The notes under the pieces were generated by a model. It worked only from the letters and a program-made list of their open reading frames with translations. It did not search any database and had not been told where the DNA came from. A DNA stretch of 64,000 nt, from assembly GCA_951799445.1 (NCBI GenBank), contig OX637295.1:3348001-3412000 (forward strand). The letters are read 5' to 3'. The position numbers and the translations under genes are program-made. This DNA is from Pseudisothecium myosuroides (Eukaryota > Streptophyta > Bryopsida > Hypnales > Lembophyllaceae). Numbering within the stretch: the first letter of the stretch is position 1; every line of letters begins with the position of its first letter. This document shows positions 22,422 to 34,949 of the stretch, one piece after another.

Positions 22422-22551
22422 CACAGGAAGAACGGGGAGGCGTTACCCTCCCCGGTATTCTTTCATAGGGTGTTTCATAAAAGTCAAGGGGGTGAAGAAA
22501 CACCCTATGAAAGAATACCGGGGAGGGTAACGCCTCCCCGTTCTTCCTGTG
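22422..22551. repeat. Perfect 55-bp-arm hairpin
   Basis: Arms 22422-22476 and 22497-22551 are exact reverse complements over all 55 bases, with a 20-nt loop (22477-22496). The arms begin CACAGGAAGAACGGGGAGGC. The trinucleotide AAC flanks both sides (22419-22421, 22552-22554). A CA... terminus with a 3-bp duplication recalls CACTA- or Harbinger-type MITEs, but the family is not identified. Lack of any mismatch implies recent origin or active maintenance. A transcript would form an extended perfect double strand suitable for Dicer. Confidence 0.9.
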
Positions 22552-23149
22552 AACATTTGTTTGCGTCTCACGGATGAAAGTGAGACCATAAGAGATTTGA
22601 GTGTATTTCCGTGTAATCGCATAGGAAATTCATATGTATGTCCTTGTTATCACACAAAAAATTTAGTTGAATTCCTACGAGACTTTGCAGGAATAGTGTA
22701 GAGGGTGGCATTGAGGATGCTTCTGTGAGTTCTGTCTGCAATTGGAGTCAAGTTTCTGAAGGTTACAAGTGAATTTCTGAGTCTGAAAATCTTTATCAAA
22801 CCAGAAAATCGTGTTTCAATACCGAGTTACTGATATTTCCAGCACAGCAGAACAGGCAAGAACGACAGGGTTCTGACTTGGAATTGGAGTCAGATCGTCA
22901 GTGAGACTGCATGCAGGTGTTGGTCGTCTGGAAACTTCCCGACACAAGCAAGGTGAGCAGGTTCTGTGCACTCCATAACTTCATATTAACTTCCCGCTCA
23001 TCACAAATTTCAACACTCTTATCATTGGTTCAATTATCTAACAGCATCGATCATCATTGTGACACATGTTCAGCTGCCTACTTGTGATCTCAGCTGTGAC
23101 GTATACGTTCAGCTGTGATTCTAAATTAAATTTCCAACTCGGGATTAGC

Positions 23150-23290
23150 CGTTTTATTTTTATTTTGACACAAATGAAACGCAAAAATAAAAATAAAAAT
23201 AAAAGTACATACCAACCAGCCGCAAGTGGCCTGGTTGGAATTAAAACGAAACAATCCCACCCCACTCCATCGACAGACACCCACGACACC
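23150..23290 (-). mobile_element. Retroelement 3' tail with hairpin, copy d
   Basis: On the minus strand the stem CCAACCAG / CTGGTTGG encloses GCCACTTGCGG (about 23209-23236). It is followed by (TTTTTA)n, TTTCATTTGTGTCAAAATAAAAATAAAA. The stem differs from copies a and b (CCGCCAG / CTGGCGG) at paired positions, which keeps the fold. It is part of a LINE/SINE tail family. Confidence 0.55.
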
Positions 23291-23576
23291 CGCCCGATAC
23301 ACCCACAGGCACCCGGGCACGTCTCTGTCATTTGTTTTCAAAACACACACAAAAAAAAACACGGAATTAGTTGAGGATATGAAGGACGTTGCGGTTGTCT
23401 GTACCATTTCTTTGTCTTCACAAGATGGAACAACATTTTAAATTCTGTTACGTCAGTGAGTGCATGAGCTGGCATGCATGATCATTCCAAAAGTCTGCAG
23501 CTCTGAGCGGTTAAAAATCGGTAACAGAGTCAAATTGTCGGTGAGATTGGAGGGATTTTGTTGGGAGGATTGCTTC

Positions 23577-23760
23577 TTTTCTTTTTTAAATTTTTTGACA
23601 TAAATGAAAAAAGATTTCATTGCTAAAGTAAATACAAAAAAACACAGCCGAATCATATGGCCTGGAGGGGTCAGCAAGTAAAGTAAGCTGAACACAAAAC
23701 ATTAGTTCAAAGGCGGGAACAAGGACAAGCTGCCACAGGGCACCTGTACCGGCTTTTGAC
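23577..23760 (-). mobile_element. Retroelement 3' tail, copy e (diverged)
   Basis: On the minus strand, CCTCCAGGCCATATGATTCGG is followed by TTTAGCAATGAAATCTTTTTTCATTTATGTCAAAAAATTT. The 3' part matches the tail family closely, while the hairpin is degraded. Upstream, CTTGTCCTTGTTCCCGCC matches the leader of copy a (GTCCTTGTTGTTCCCGCC). Confidence 0.45.
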
Positions 23761-26700
23761 ACTTCAACGGGAGCCCTCAAGACTCCCAATTTTGTGGCTT
23801 TTGCAGTCCAAATCATTCCGGAACAGTTGAGGAAAAATTCCGAGAATTCTTTCAAGTAAGTTAGCATTCCTGTGACTTTGAAGGGGGGCTCCGCGCGCGG
23901 CCCCCCCTCCCAGCCTTTTAGGCTTTCCCAGCATTCCTGTGACTTGCTGTAAAGTCGTTAGTTTCAACTAAAGGACTACCCTACGTGAAGGTCAGATTTA
24001 GACATAAATTAAGTATTTTTTGGGATGTCTAAATTTTTGAAAATATTACAAGTGAATTTTTTGGAAGACTACAAGTGAATTTCTGGAATATCCTAGAATA
24101 TACCACCTGCCAAATCCCTTTGCATCTGAAAAAGAAACTAATTCGGCACTTCACTGCCGAATCAGACCTTCAAGTACGGTATCAACATCTCCATAGCCAT
24201 TCCACCATAGCCAAGAGCCGTATATTTGCAGCAAAGTACGGAGTAGTGCATAACATCAAGAAATGAACTCCTCTTTCATGACTTCATTTGAGAAAAAGAC
24301 TTTGGTTTCTAGTGAAAGGGAAGATGGAAATTATCATATGTTTTCACTAGTGCAGGGAGTAATGTAGAGTGTTCATGCCACTTTAGAGTAGATTAATGAG
24401 TGACAATTACCATAATGCAAAGTTTACAAGATGAGGCCTTTGCCTCACTCCAACTTTTTTTTAATGATAAGACTATTTTCACTCGTTTTACCACTACTAA
24501 CACTATTTCTAACACTAACTGTGAAAATACCTTTACTTGATCCTTTGTGAAATATTTAAGTACACGTTGAAGATAACATGGCCAAAGCATTAGAAGAGAT
24601 TTGAGGGCTTTAGGAGACTATTTCAAGGTTGTTTCCTTTTTTTTGAAATCATTGTAGTGCTATTAGAATATCAAATATTTAAAAATAATAATAATAATAA
24701 TAATAATTTAAATTAAAAAATTAAAGAAATATTATTATGTAACATGGCAGTCTCTTGGCCATGTCAGATTGTTGATGTGGTGCAATTCCTATGTTCCCCA
24801 CAGTCCGAGAATTTGCTAGGAACCACTACAAGAAAATGGGTACTTTTGCGACTGCAAAAAAATGACTACTTGTCTTGTTTCACTAGAGGATGATTGCTGC
24901 TTCTATAATTGCACTACTTGTGGAACCGAAATCTGTCCCTAGTAATTTTGCAGTCGAGGCTACGACTCTAGGATGAACAGTCGACAAAGTCCGAGCACAA
25001 GACTAACGTTCTCGTTCACTACGTCATCGACTTACTGGTGAGAGAAGAGGGAAATCCAACGTGGAAGGTAGTCATTTCCAAGTCCTTTTCCAATCATGCG
25101 TTCTGACTGGGCTTCATTACTACGTGACTCAAAAATGCCTATTAAATCACAACACTCAGCTTCTCAATCCCTTTGGCTGTTTCACAGTCTGGACCTGAGA
25201 TGGGCACATTGTCCACTGAGTTTTATGGACAGGGAAGAAAATAACATCACGTTTAACTATGACAAAGCCATTCTGATTCAACACACTGCACTACTTTTGC
25301 AAAATCACTTAGTCATTCCATGATTACAAAATGACTACATTGAATGAAAAAATGGGGACATTGAACCAAAGAGACATTTCCAACGTGGGGGCACCTTACA
25401 CATCGTTGCTGCACCACCTCCATGCTGTCACTAGAGAATGACTGCACGCGACTCTGGAGGGACTTGTCTAGAACTGATGGACTACTATGTGGTTACTCCC
25501 CTAATTCTTAGGCTCTATACACTATAAGAAATTGGGCACATTTGCGACTGCGAAAGAATGATTGTGCACATGTCTGGTTTGATTGAAGAATGGCTATTGT
25601 TTCTTTGATTACACCAACTCTAGTCAATCCACAATGTCCAAGTCATTGTCTAATCATGTTAACGACTTGGAAAATGGAGATGAAGTCTTGATGAACTCCG
25701 CCAGCAATCTGTAGCTTTCTGTTAGTAACATCGTCAAGGTTTGGGGCTTTTGGCAAGGAAAATGGGTAATCCAACGTATTGATCAGCCTTAATCATTCTC
25801 GAGTACTTGCCTATCATAAATTGTGACTGTGCTTTATTACATTGCAACTAGAAAATGACTTTCAAAGCTGCTCGAGTGCATTTCCTGGAGGTTTCATAGT
25901 ATGGCTTTGCGTTAATGTGGATAGCAGTAATCACCGCCTTATTGGATTGCGACTGCAACCACTGAAGCAGTTGTGCCTTAGTCAAATGTGAATATTGCGC
26001 CCTCGGAGGTTGCAAATGTGGGTCACACGGAGGCGACTATGAAATGACTCAGTGGTCATTAGTGATTGGCTTATCAACCATGTTTTGCGGTTTACAGGTG
26101 CCCATCTCTGCCCGCATGGGCAAGACTTGAAGTTATCATTCATACTCTTGTACAATTGATTGCAGGCACAAGATATAGAACTTCAATACAAAGAACCAAT
26201 CTTTACTGCAATGCCAAGTGCAGCAAAATAGTAAGGCTGGGTAGTGTCCCTTCATTGCATAATCCACTACAGAAACAACCATTTTGACTCAACAAATGTT
26301 TAGATGTGGTTTTGATTCCAATGCACGTCCCAACTGCCTCTACACCGTCACTAGCAAATGACTGCCAATTAACTACTTATAGTAATCCAAAAGTGATGGG
26401 CTAGTGATTGCCTGCTATCCCCATTTTCAATGTAGAAATATTGGACCTCTTTGTCAAGAACACACTCAGCATGCATTTTTTTGACAATTGCTATGTTCTT
26501 ACACCCATTAAGGACACCCCAGGCATCTATAGCAGCACCTATGGAAAACAATTTCTACAATGACGCCTTAGTATTCCTCTTGTGCTAATAGGTTCTCCTT
26601 CGTCAACAATTTGATGGCGCCCACCACTCCTCCGTGATTCACTTTCTGGACACAACGACACCATTGAATGTATTAAGCAACCCCTGAGACAAGGAGGACA

Positions 26701-27350
26701 TGGCTCACATACATTACAATACTCTCAAGGGACTCCCTAAATGCTACTTTGTAGCTTACTCCTATGACTTCAATATGACTTCGTCGTAGTCATTTAAAAG
26801 TTGCGATAAAGGTTTGTACTCCGAAAACGACTCATAAATGACTGACAAATGGCTTCTGTACTACTGGCAACCGGACACTCAGTCCGGCATCCCCATAGAC
26901 TGCACATTCGGCAATTTTGGAAGACTACTACTGCTTTGGCGTCTTACATATTATGATTCATTGTGCGAATGGAAGACATCGTGTGTAGTCATCATCACAC
27001 ATTCTTTGCATGAAGTGAGGAGACCCAGGACAACTATATATACGTTCTTGTTTTAGGAAAGGTGAATGGATGACTCTAGTATTCCTCATGTGCAAATCCT
27101 TTCCAATCCATTTAGTAAACTTGTATATAACTTTCGATTTGAAGCTTAAAATCTAAAACAAATTTTTGGAAATGAAAGTGAGATTGAATTTTCAACTTGT
27201 ATCAGTTCAAAGTTTAAAAAAAAGTGTTAATCTACTATGCATCAATGAGTTCTGAAATATTACTTGCAATGCAATTTTTGTGTTTTACATATCCCATATG
27301 GTTTGTCTTGCCTACTACTACTCCACTTCTACAAATATGATGTATGATAT

Positions 27351-28431
27351 GGGTGATTGCAAGAAAGATTGGTCAATTTTGTCACACTTTGGCAAGACGA
27401 GGTTGTCCTCTGCTATAACTTTTGATTTAAGAACCCAATGCCCTTCCTCCAAAAAAATGTTTCTAGATGTCTTGATTGTAATTGTATCCCTTATTTTTGA
27501 AAAAAGTGTAAAAATCATTTTATATTTAAAATTCAATTTCTCTAATTTATCACACTTTCGAGTTTAGGGATTTTGAATACTATTGAGAAGCTTAAATTAA
27601 TGATTTTGAGCTGAAATTTCTATGATATATTTCTATAGTAGCCAGACATGTTCCTACCAAACGGCATCTAAAAATACATAATTTTATGCTCTCCACATTT
27701 GTGCAAATAGCCCTCCCTTGTGCGTGCACTTGTAAATAATAGAAATGGTATTGACCTCATTTTTTTGGTTTAAACTCATTAGTAGGAAATCCTCCTAAAT
27801 GACCAATTTTTAGGGGTTTTAAAAATAATTTTTTCTATTTTTTACAAATTAAAACATCAAAGTATGTATATTTTTTAACCACAATTCTATGTCTGAGAAT
27901 ATGTCCCAAAAAATACACACTCTGACATTTTAATTTGTAAAATATAAAAAAAAACTATAAATAGAAACTAAAAATTGGCCATTTAAAAGGACTTATTATT
28001 GATGAGTTTCAACCCCAAAAAGGAGGTCGATACCATTTCTATTATTCACAAGTGCATGCACAAGGGAGGCCTATTTGCACAACCGTGGAGGACATAAAAT
28101 AATGTATTTTTTGATATCCTTTGGTAGAAACATGTATACCTACTATAAGAATATACCATAGAAATATCATCCAAAAATCATCAATTTAAGTTGCTCAATA
28201 GTATTCAAAAACTCCAAACTTGAAAGTGTGACAAATTAGAAAAATTGATTTTTAAATATAAAAGGATTTTTTAAATTTTTAAAAAAATAAATAAAACAAT
28301 TACGGTCAAGACATCTAAAACATCAGTTTTTTGTTTTTAGCATTGGGTTTATAATTCAAAAGTTATAGTAGAGGACAACCTCAATTTTGCCAAAGTGTGA
28401 CAAAATCGACCAATCTTTCTTGCAATCACCC
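27351..28431. mobile_element. GGGTGATTGC-family DNA element, copy C (nested in CACTA)
   Basis: The 1081-bp element starts GGGTGATTGCAAGAAAGATTGG and ends with the inverted CCAATCTTTCTTGCAATCACCC (each over 20 bases, written here only as boundary description). The flanks are ATAT (27347-27350, 28432-28435). Inverted similarity extends far inward (GTCACACTTTGGCAA, ATAACTTTTGA, AACCCAATGC), so most of the element folds back on itself. Insertion inside the CACTA element shows it moved later. Confidence 0.85.
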
Positions 28432-28439
28432 ATATGGGT

Positions 28440-28553
28440 GTATTGGATATGGCGTATTAGATATGGCACATCGTGTATGGCATATTGTATATTGTATATT
28501 GTGTATTGCATATTGTATATGGTATATTGTGTATTGCATATTGTTGTGGAACT
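28440..28553. repeat. Degenerate TATTG(T/C)ATA minisatellite
   Basis: Repeats of ATATTGTATATTGTGTATTGC type lie immediately beside the right end of the nested copy C. It is probably replication slippage next to an insertion. No function is inferred. Confidence 0.8.
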
Positions 28554-29261
28554 TTGAATGTACTCATATGTGACTGTAGAATGACTAATCCCCGTGCAAT
28601 TATCATTACAATCTTTTTTGCACATATTGCCGAAAATTGAAAATAACAAAAAAATGACTTTCCACGTCTTTGGAGAGTGACTTGAACCCTAAGTCCATGT
28701 CACTTTAGAATGACTACGTGCATCACTTAGAAATAACTAGGCAATCTTCAAAGCGCACCCTCAAATGACTTCAAAATGACTTCCTCATTTCATAGTGTCA
28801 CTCATCCGCTAAGAAAATCGCTGTGACAATAACTAAAGAATGACTGGACACGTGTCACTCCCGCAAAGGTCGAGGCAACTCCCTCACGACTGCAAAATGA
28901 CTGCCGCATGATTTTGACGTGGATGTCCACATTAGCAGCAGTTGGACTACATTGCAATTGCGAAATGACTGCATAATTGGTTGAGTTGGACGTCCACATC
29001 AACCAAATTTCTCAAAAAATGGGCAATTGCCTGGCCTTTCCAAAAAAATTTGGCCTCCACCCTTAATGCCACGTAGACCCTCTCATCCTTTCTTCATCCA
29101 AGATTAAAGTGGATGGTGATAATAGCCTTGCAGTCATTTAAAGAATGACTTGTTTACAATGACTTCAGGGCCCAAAGTCATTTCCGAGTCATTTTTGTCT
29201 GAAATGACTGTTTTGGAGTCATTTTTTACAGTCATTTATACCCCTCATTTTTGTAGTTAAC

Positions 29262-30324
29262 TTGCAGTCTTCTAAAGGCCTAAAAAAAAACTCTAATGTA
29301 TTAATCTCTTTAAAATCTTTGATTTGTCAAAAGATTTTTTTTCTGATTTTCTTCAATCTTTGATTCAACAACCTATTCTCAAATAAAGGTTAATATTGAT
29401 ATTATATTAATTGTGAGCTTTATAAATGAAATTGCAATGTATTTATTGTTACTTTGATTAAATTAATATTGTGAATCTAGGGTTCTCATTAGGGAAATAT
29501 GTTCTATATGTGTCCTTCTCTAGTGCTCATAAGGACTTTAGTATAAACTTGCTTCTATTTTGGACACCTTGTCTTGGCACTATTTTTTAATACCCAAAGA
29601 CTACCCTTTCTACTAGTGTCTTTTTCTTTTCAAGGTTGAATAGATAACCATATGATAAAAAAAAATTTAAAAATTCTACGCTATACACATTCTAAAACAT
29701 CTAAAGAATATGTGTCTAAATAATCTAAAATGATTTTTTGGAGTGTTAAGAAATTTAAGCTTAAATTAAATTAAACAAATTTCAAAGGATTTGAAGCCTG
29801 GATATTGGAATGATGGTCTTCTATGTTACAATATAGAATTTCAATTGTATTTGAAACATGACCGAGGAAAAAAAAATATTCACTTTTTTTTAGAATTTAA
29901 AAAATATATATATTTAAGCTTTTATTGGGCCTTTACACAATAATCCACTTTCCAAGAACAATCTTTTCATTTTTCAAGAACTTTTCACATTGCTTCTATT
30001 TGACTAATTCATTATAGAAATGAACTTGAAAGCCAAAAGTCAAACCTTAATTCTATTTGGCTAATTCATTCTGGATGGAAGGATTAATAATTTTTTCATG
30101 ATAAAACTTTGTTCATCTGCAAATAACTCTTTGTGACAATTTATTTTGTAAATTTGAAATGTTGAAATTTTGAACTCTTGAATTTGTAAATTTGTGTAAG
30201 CTTGAAAATTATATTTTGAAATTACATTTTAATTTTGCAAATCCTTGAGATCTTACATGATAATTTTTCAATTTATTGTTTGCAAATCTGTTTTTTTTTA
30301 AAATAATTTGATAATTATAAATGC
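29262..30324. other. AT-rich intergenic DNA
   Basis: No gene, no paired termini. Composition is uniformly AT-rich with short A-runs. Confidence 0.6.
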
Positions 30325-30328
30325 TTTT

Positions 30329-30523
30329 ATGGGCAATTTCGTTAAAATGGCAATATTTTTTTAAAATGGCATGAAAACTGTTCAGAACAGCCATCTTGAA
30401 ATCTATACCGGTCCTAGATGGTTCAGAACAGCCGTCCTAAAATCTATACCAGTCCTAGATGGTGAAAATGGCACACCGTCAAAGTGGCACTTGGAATACC
30501 GTCATTTTTACGAAATTGCCCAT
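30329..30523. mobile_element. ATGGGCAATTTCG-family MITE, copy 3
   Basis: The 195-bp element has ends ATGGGCAATTTCGTTAAAAT and ATTTTTACGAAATTGCCCAT. It is flanked by TTTT on both sides (30325-30328, 30524-30527). An internal segment, GGTTCAGAACAGCC(A/G)TC with following CTATACC(G/A)GTCCTAGATGG, is duplicated in tandem (about 30379-30460). This explains its greater length compared with copy 2. Confidence 0.8.
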
Positions 30524-30686
30524 TTTTGTTTGTTAAAGACACAATGTTTTTAAGTAAACTGAATTGAAATAGTCTCAATTTATATTGAATTTTATATATT
30601 TTTATCAAATTTTCAGCATATTAATAGCTTTTATGGGGAGTTCAACCATCTTAACTCTCTAATTTATCCTATGAGAGTTTGTTATA

Positions 30687-31452
30687 GGGTGATTGCAAGA
30701 ATGACCTATTGATTTTGTTCTACTTTGGTAATTTCTAGCCTTTTTTTTTAACTATAAAATTAGAAGAAAATTTTGAAAAATATTAAAAATGTGTTCAATG
30801 TATACACCTATAAGAAGAAAATATCCTAAGAAGGAAAAGCAAAGAAAAATTCTCAAAGTAGGAGAACTAGAAAAGTGCAGAATTCCAAGAAAATAGAGAC
30901 TTCAATGTTTTAATTTGTAAAAAATAGGAGAATAAAATTTGCAAAGCTGAAATTAAAATTTGACCCTTTGGGAGGACTTTACGGTGAAGATATTTTACCA
31001 AAAGAATGAGCTTGAAACCATCTTCAATGTTTAGAAGTGTGCGCACAAGGGAGCCCTATTTGCATGAATGTGAAGGACATAAAATAATGTATTTTTAGAT
31101 GCCCCTTGATAGAAACATGCCTTTCTACTGTAGAAATTGACCATAAAATTTTTAGCTCTAAATCATTAATTTTGAGTACTCAAAATTCCTAAAACTCAAA
31201 ACGTGAAAAATTAACAAAATTGAATTTTAAATTTAAAAAAAAATTAAAATTAAAATTAAAATTAAAATTAAAATTAAAATTAAAATAAAATTATGTATAT
31301 ATATATATATTATATGACTGCAGTCAAGACAAACATCTTTAATAAAAATTTGAAGTTCATTCAAGTCATGCTTCAAAAAAATTTGCAAAGGAAAGCTCCA
31401 TCATTCTCTATGTGAAAAATATTTAGTGGTTTTGTGTTTCTTAAAATGACCC
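30687..31452. mobile_element. GGGTGATTGC-family DNA element, copy D
   Basis: The left end is GGGTGATTGCAAGAATGACC and the right end is TTTCTTAAAATGACCC. The flanks are TATA (30683-30686, 31453-31456). It contains the GTGCGCACAAGGGAGCCCTA box (about 31034), the AAAATAATGTATTTTTAG block and GATGCCCCTTGATAGAAACATG block shared with copies E and F, plus a (TTAAAA)n run. No coding capacity. Confidence 0.75.
31225..31288. repeat. (TTAAAA)n microsatellite
   Basis: About nine hexamer units lie inside copy D of the GGGTGATTGC family, followed by a TATATATATATATTATA stretch. Confidence 0.9.
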
Positions 31453-31456
31453 TATA

Positions 31457-33879
31457 CTATTTTACCAAAGCATTAGAAAGGAAATTAGAGCCATAAAAAG
31501 GGTACTTCACTTTGCATTTCATTCTTTGATCCTTAAAGTTCAATGATGTTTAGAGGTACAAAATTGCTTGTATCCAAAGGAAGGTTAAAATTTCACCCTA
31601 TTTATTGGTAACAACTCCAAGTATAGGATCCTTTAGTTAAATTGTTCAAGTAAATTTTTTTTTAATTTTAGAGTGAATATCTCCTCCAATTGCAAGGTCA
31701 ATGTGTCTGAACTTCAAAAATAGGTGTTTCCAGTCCTTTTAAAAATACTAAATATTGTCTTTCAATAGTTTTAGTGAAAACCACATATATACTATAACTT
31801 GTGCATTTTAGTCAATATTTTTGATAAATGAGTTGAAAATATATGTAGCCTCATGTGTAACAAAATTTAACCAAAAAATTTCACATTCTAACTTTAAAAA
31901 AATTATAAAGTAGAAGGCAGTAGTGAATAAATGAAAAAACTAAACCACTAATGACTTTCACTATATATTGAGAATTGTTAATCTATAAAAAGAGGATGTT
32001 CTTGTAAATATTTGGCATCCTTTCTTTTATTTTTATTCAAATTTTTTCAAAATAGAGTTCAAGAAATGACTTTATATATATTTTTTCTACCTTTACTACC
32101 TACAAATGAATGCTCTTCATAAATTTCACCTCATTATTCAAAAATTAGATGGTTTGAATATTTTTGAATAGGTATCAATTTATACAATCAAATAAAATTA
32201 ATCAATATTTTTTTGGAACATATTTTTTGCTACTTGATTTGACACTGAAATCAAAAGGACTCCTAGCTTTTACAATATTTATTGGAATGAGCTTAAACAA
32301 AGCTTTGCATGTATATTAGGAATGATGATTAATCCATCCTAAAAAAATCATGAAGAAATTCCAAATTATGAAGTCAATAGGGCCTGCTCTAATTCTCATA
32401 AAACCCAAAGTGAGCTCCTTAGTTAGTACTCCAAGGGTTAATTTGCTAATGTTCTCCATGTTATTCCTGCCATTTTAGCTGCAAACTTTGAAGACTTTGT
32501 GTTTTGTTTTTGTTTTATTAAAATAGAAGGCACATTTTATAGCATTAAAAGTGCACTTTGAATGATGTTCAAATGGTGTATTACATGTTGAATTTGAAGA
32601 GAAATCTTCCTCACAATGTGCATTCAAATTTTTCATTGTAAAATCCACAACTTTTGACTTTGGAACCTTGTTGTGCATGATCTTAATTTTTGGAATTAGA
32701 AGGCACACATGTACCATTTGAAGCAAATTTTAAAGGACTTTTTAATAGTATATTACATGATGGATTTAAAGAAAAATTGTTTCTATGATTTGCATTCAAA
32801 ATTTTTGTATGAAGGTTGAGTTTGGCAAACATCCAATTGACATGGTCATCTTTTGGCCAACTCATCAAGCCATGTGAATATCATAACATCTTTACCCAAT
32901 GCTATGAGTGTCCCTTTTAACTTAAAATAACCGAAGTATTAATCCTCAAATGACCTTGTAAGCCCAGTGGGCATTTAAAAAATCAATACCTAAATTTTCA
33001 TGTAGTTCTTGGTTTTAAATAATTTTAAGCTTAATTAAAAAATTGTAGCTCCAATAATTCTTGACAGCTCAAAATTGACACTACTTTTGAATTTTTTTCT
33101 ATAGAATTTCTCTTAGTATGAGTTCAAGGAATACTTACACCAATTACACTAAAATGTGTATCACTATCATTTCCATTCTTTTAAAAAAATTTATACTATT
33201 TTTAGCATTTTTATAATTGCTATGATTTTTACAAAGATTTTTTTTAAATTTCTTATAAAATTCAATTTGATTTTTTGAATTATGAAGAAGCGATATTAAA
33301 TTTTAGATATATATTACTACATGTGAAAAGTATTAAATTTTAAAATGTGGGTTTTAATATAGAAATCTATTGAAGTTTGACCAAGCCTAGATATGAAATG
33401 TTCTTTGAGGATTAAGGACAAAATGAAGTCACTTAGCTACAATTATATGTCTCACTTAAGGAATAATGTTCTTTTATCAACCAATATTTTGGGAGGAATT
33501 ACAAAGTTTTAGGGATCCATGATCTTCAATATAGAATATCATGATCAAGCGAATGGATAGTCATTTTAAGGTTTTGCATCCTTTCTAATGTCATACTATT
33601 TTCAAATAGTGCATATTTCCTCTTTCTTCTTGACTTCTTTGTGTTATACATAGACCTCTTTAATCTAAATTTCTTTAAGTGACATTGTAGAATATCCTGC
33701 CTACTTGTAATATTGTCATTCTTTGGAGCACACTTGCCTCACATTCAAAATATTTGACCTACACTATGATTGTCTTTTAAACAATCATATTGACTCTGGA
33801 AAGAACAAGCTCTCTGTGAACCACCATAGTGGTTAACTTTTTAGTACATGGAATTTAATGTGAACATTATGTGTGAATT
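31457..33879. other. AT-rich intergenic DNA with one ~175-bp direct repeat
   Basis: No gene is supported. At about 32525-32650 and 32700-32830 a segment is repeated in the same orientation. Shared blocks are GAAGGCACA, TATTACATG(T/A)TG(A/G)ATTT(G/A)AAGA and TTTGCATTCAAA-type sequence. It is a local tandem duplication that has since diverged. Confidence 0.5.
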
Positions 33880-34245
33880 TACAAGTCCAAAAGTATTAGC
33901 ACTCTAGACTAAACTCCAACTACTAGTTAGGGCTTAGTTTTTTAGTACATAGGTATAGGAATATGGGGACGTTAGGGCGAAATGTTAGAAAATGCCATGA
34001 AGAGAAAATGAGGGTAAAATTCTAGGAGAAAAATAGGGATTTAAAACTAAAAAGATAATAAGCAAGATTTGATAGTTTAACCAAATTAGGCTAATGTAAA
34101 AATGATGATAAATGAAAATAAAATATTACTAAGTAAGAAAATAAAATTAGAATAAAATTATTAAATAGAAAATCCCAAAGATAACAAACATAAAATATAC
34201 AAAACCAAAATGAAAAAAAAACTATAGGTAAGAAATGGGGTTATA
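33880..34245. repeat. Dispersed purine-rich repeat, copy 1 (pair of 45826-46204)
   Basis: Shared blocks with the 45.8-kb copy are GTGAATTTACAA(G/A)T(C/T)CAAAAGTATTAG, AAAATTCTAGG(A/G)(G/A)AAAAATAGGG, CAAATTAGGC, and GATAACAAACA(T/A)A(A/C)AA. The plus strand is strongly C-poor. Ends are not defined; it may be part of a larger retroelement body. Confidence 0.55.
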
Positions 34246-34949
34246 ATTAAATTGCCAACCAAAAAAAAATGAAATACAAAAAAAAAATGAATTAAAAACA
34301 AAAGACTAGAAGTAGATAATAAAATTTTACGTAAATTGAAAACCACAAAAAGTAAGAATTAAGAAAAAAAAAAAAAGTTAGTACAATTAAAACTACTAGA
34401 ATACAAGAGTAGCAAAGGACACACTAAAATAGTAGGAGAAACACTAAAATAGGGATTTTACAATAATTTAAAGGATTTTACACTAAATTAGCGTAGTTTA
34501 CTCTAAACTAGCGGTATTATAATAATTTAGTGCAATTTGCACTAATTTGACTTTTATACAATTAATTTAGCGAATTAACAATAAATTAGGGGGAAATTGT
34601 GGGCGCTAGATTACCCACCCTTGGTAATAAAGCGAACACCGACCAGGTTCTATGCCTTTATCCACTTTTTTAATATATGGGGGTGTTGTGAGCGCGGTCC
34701 ACTGTGCCTTCCAAGCAATGGATCTTTTTTGCTAACGTTTTCTAAGTGTCGTGGATGGCAGCAAATAACTAAAAATGCATGTAGTGACTCGCAAGCTAAT
34801 TGCAATGATCAGAGTGATGGTGAAATTCTAATTCCCTAACTATCTATCCTATGTCAAGGGTAGACTGGGTAGTTGGCGTCATTTCTAACGTCCCTAACTA
34901 CGTGAAAAGGGGAACCCCTATGTTCCTTCCATGAACCTCTAAGACTATC
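34246..34949. other. Purine-rich to balanced transition with short TTTAGTG-type repeats
   Basis: The first part (to ~34450) continues the A/G-rich strand. At 34455-34580 short variants of TTTACACTAAATTAGCG recur: CACTAAAATAGGG, CACTAAATTAGCG, CTCTAAACTAGCG and CACTAATTTGAC. A GC-richer patch then follows (34597-34840). An 80-codon frame in that patch has no domain. Confidence 0.4.

Larger units (their letters stand above)
22555..24830. other. Intergenic DNA with retroelement tails and a GC-rich palindrome
   Basis: No supported gene. It includes two minus-strand retroelement tails (annotated separately). There is also a GC-rich palindromic patch GGGGGGCTCCGCGCGCGG... (23883-23908) flanked by the direct repeat AGCATTCCTGTGACTT (about 23862 and 23931), and an (AAT)n microsatellite at about 24684-24709. 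Open frames over these patches overlap each other on both strands and show no domains. Confidence 0.45.
24834..29258. mobile_element. Non-autonomous CACTA (En/Spm, CMC) element with nested insertion
   Basis: The left terminus is CACTACAAGAAAATGGG. The right terminus is ...CCTCATTTTTGTAGT followed by T where G is expected. The element is flanked by AAC on both sides (24831-24833, 29259-29261), the 3-bp duplication typical of CACTA elements. Many copies of AATGACT, often AAAATGACTGC, fill both subterminal regions, as expected for transposase-binding subterminal repeats. A second CACTA-like left end (CACTATAAGAAATTGGG) lies inside at about 25510. A copy of the GGGTGATTGC family (27351-28431) is nested. 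No transposase frame is visible, so it depends on a partner element. The last base change suggests a damaged right end. Confidence 0.75.
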
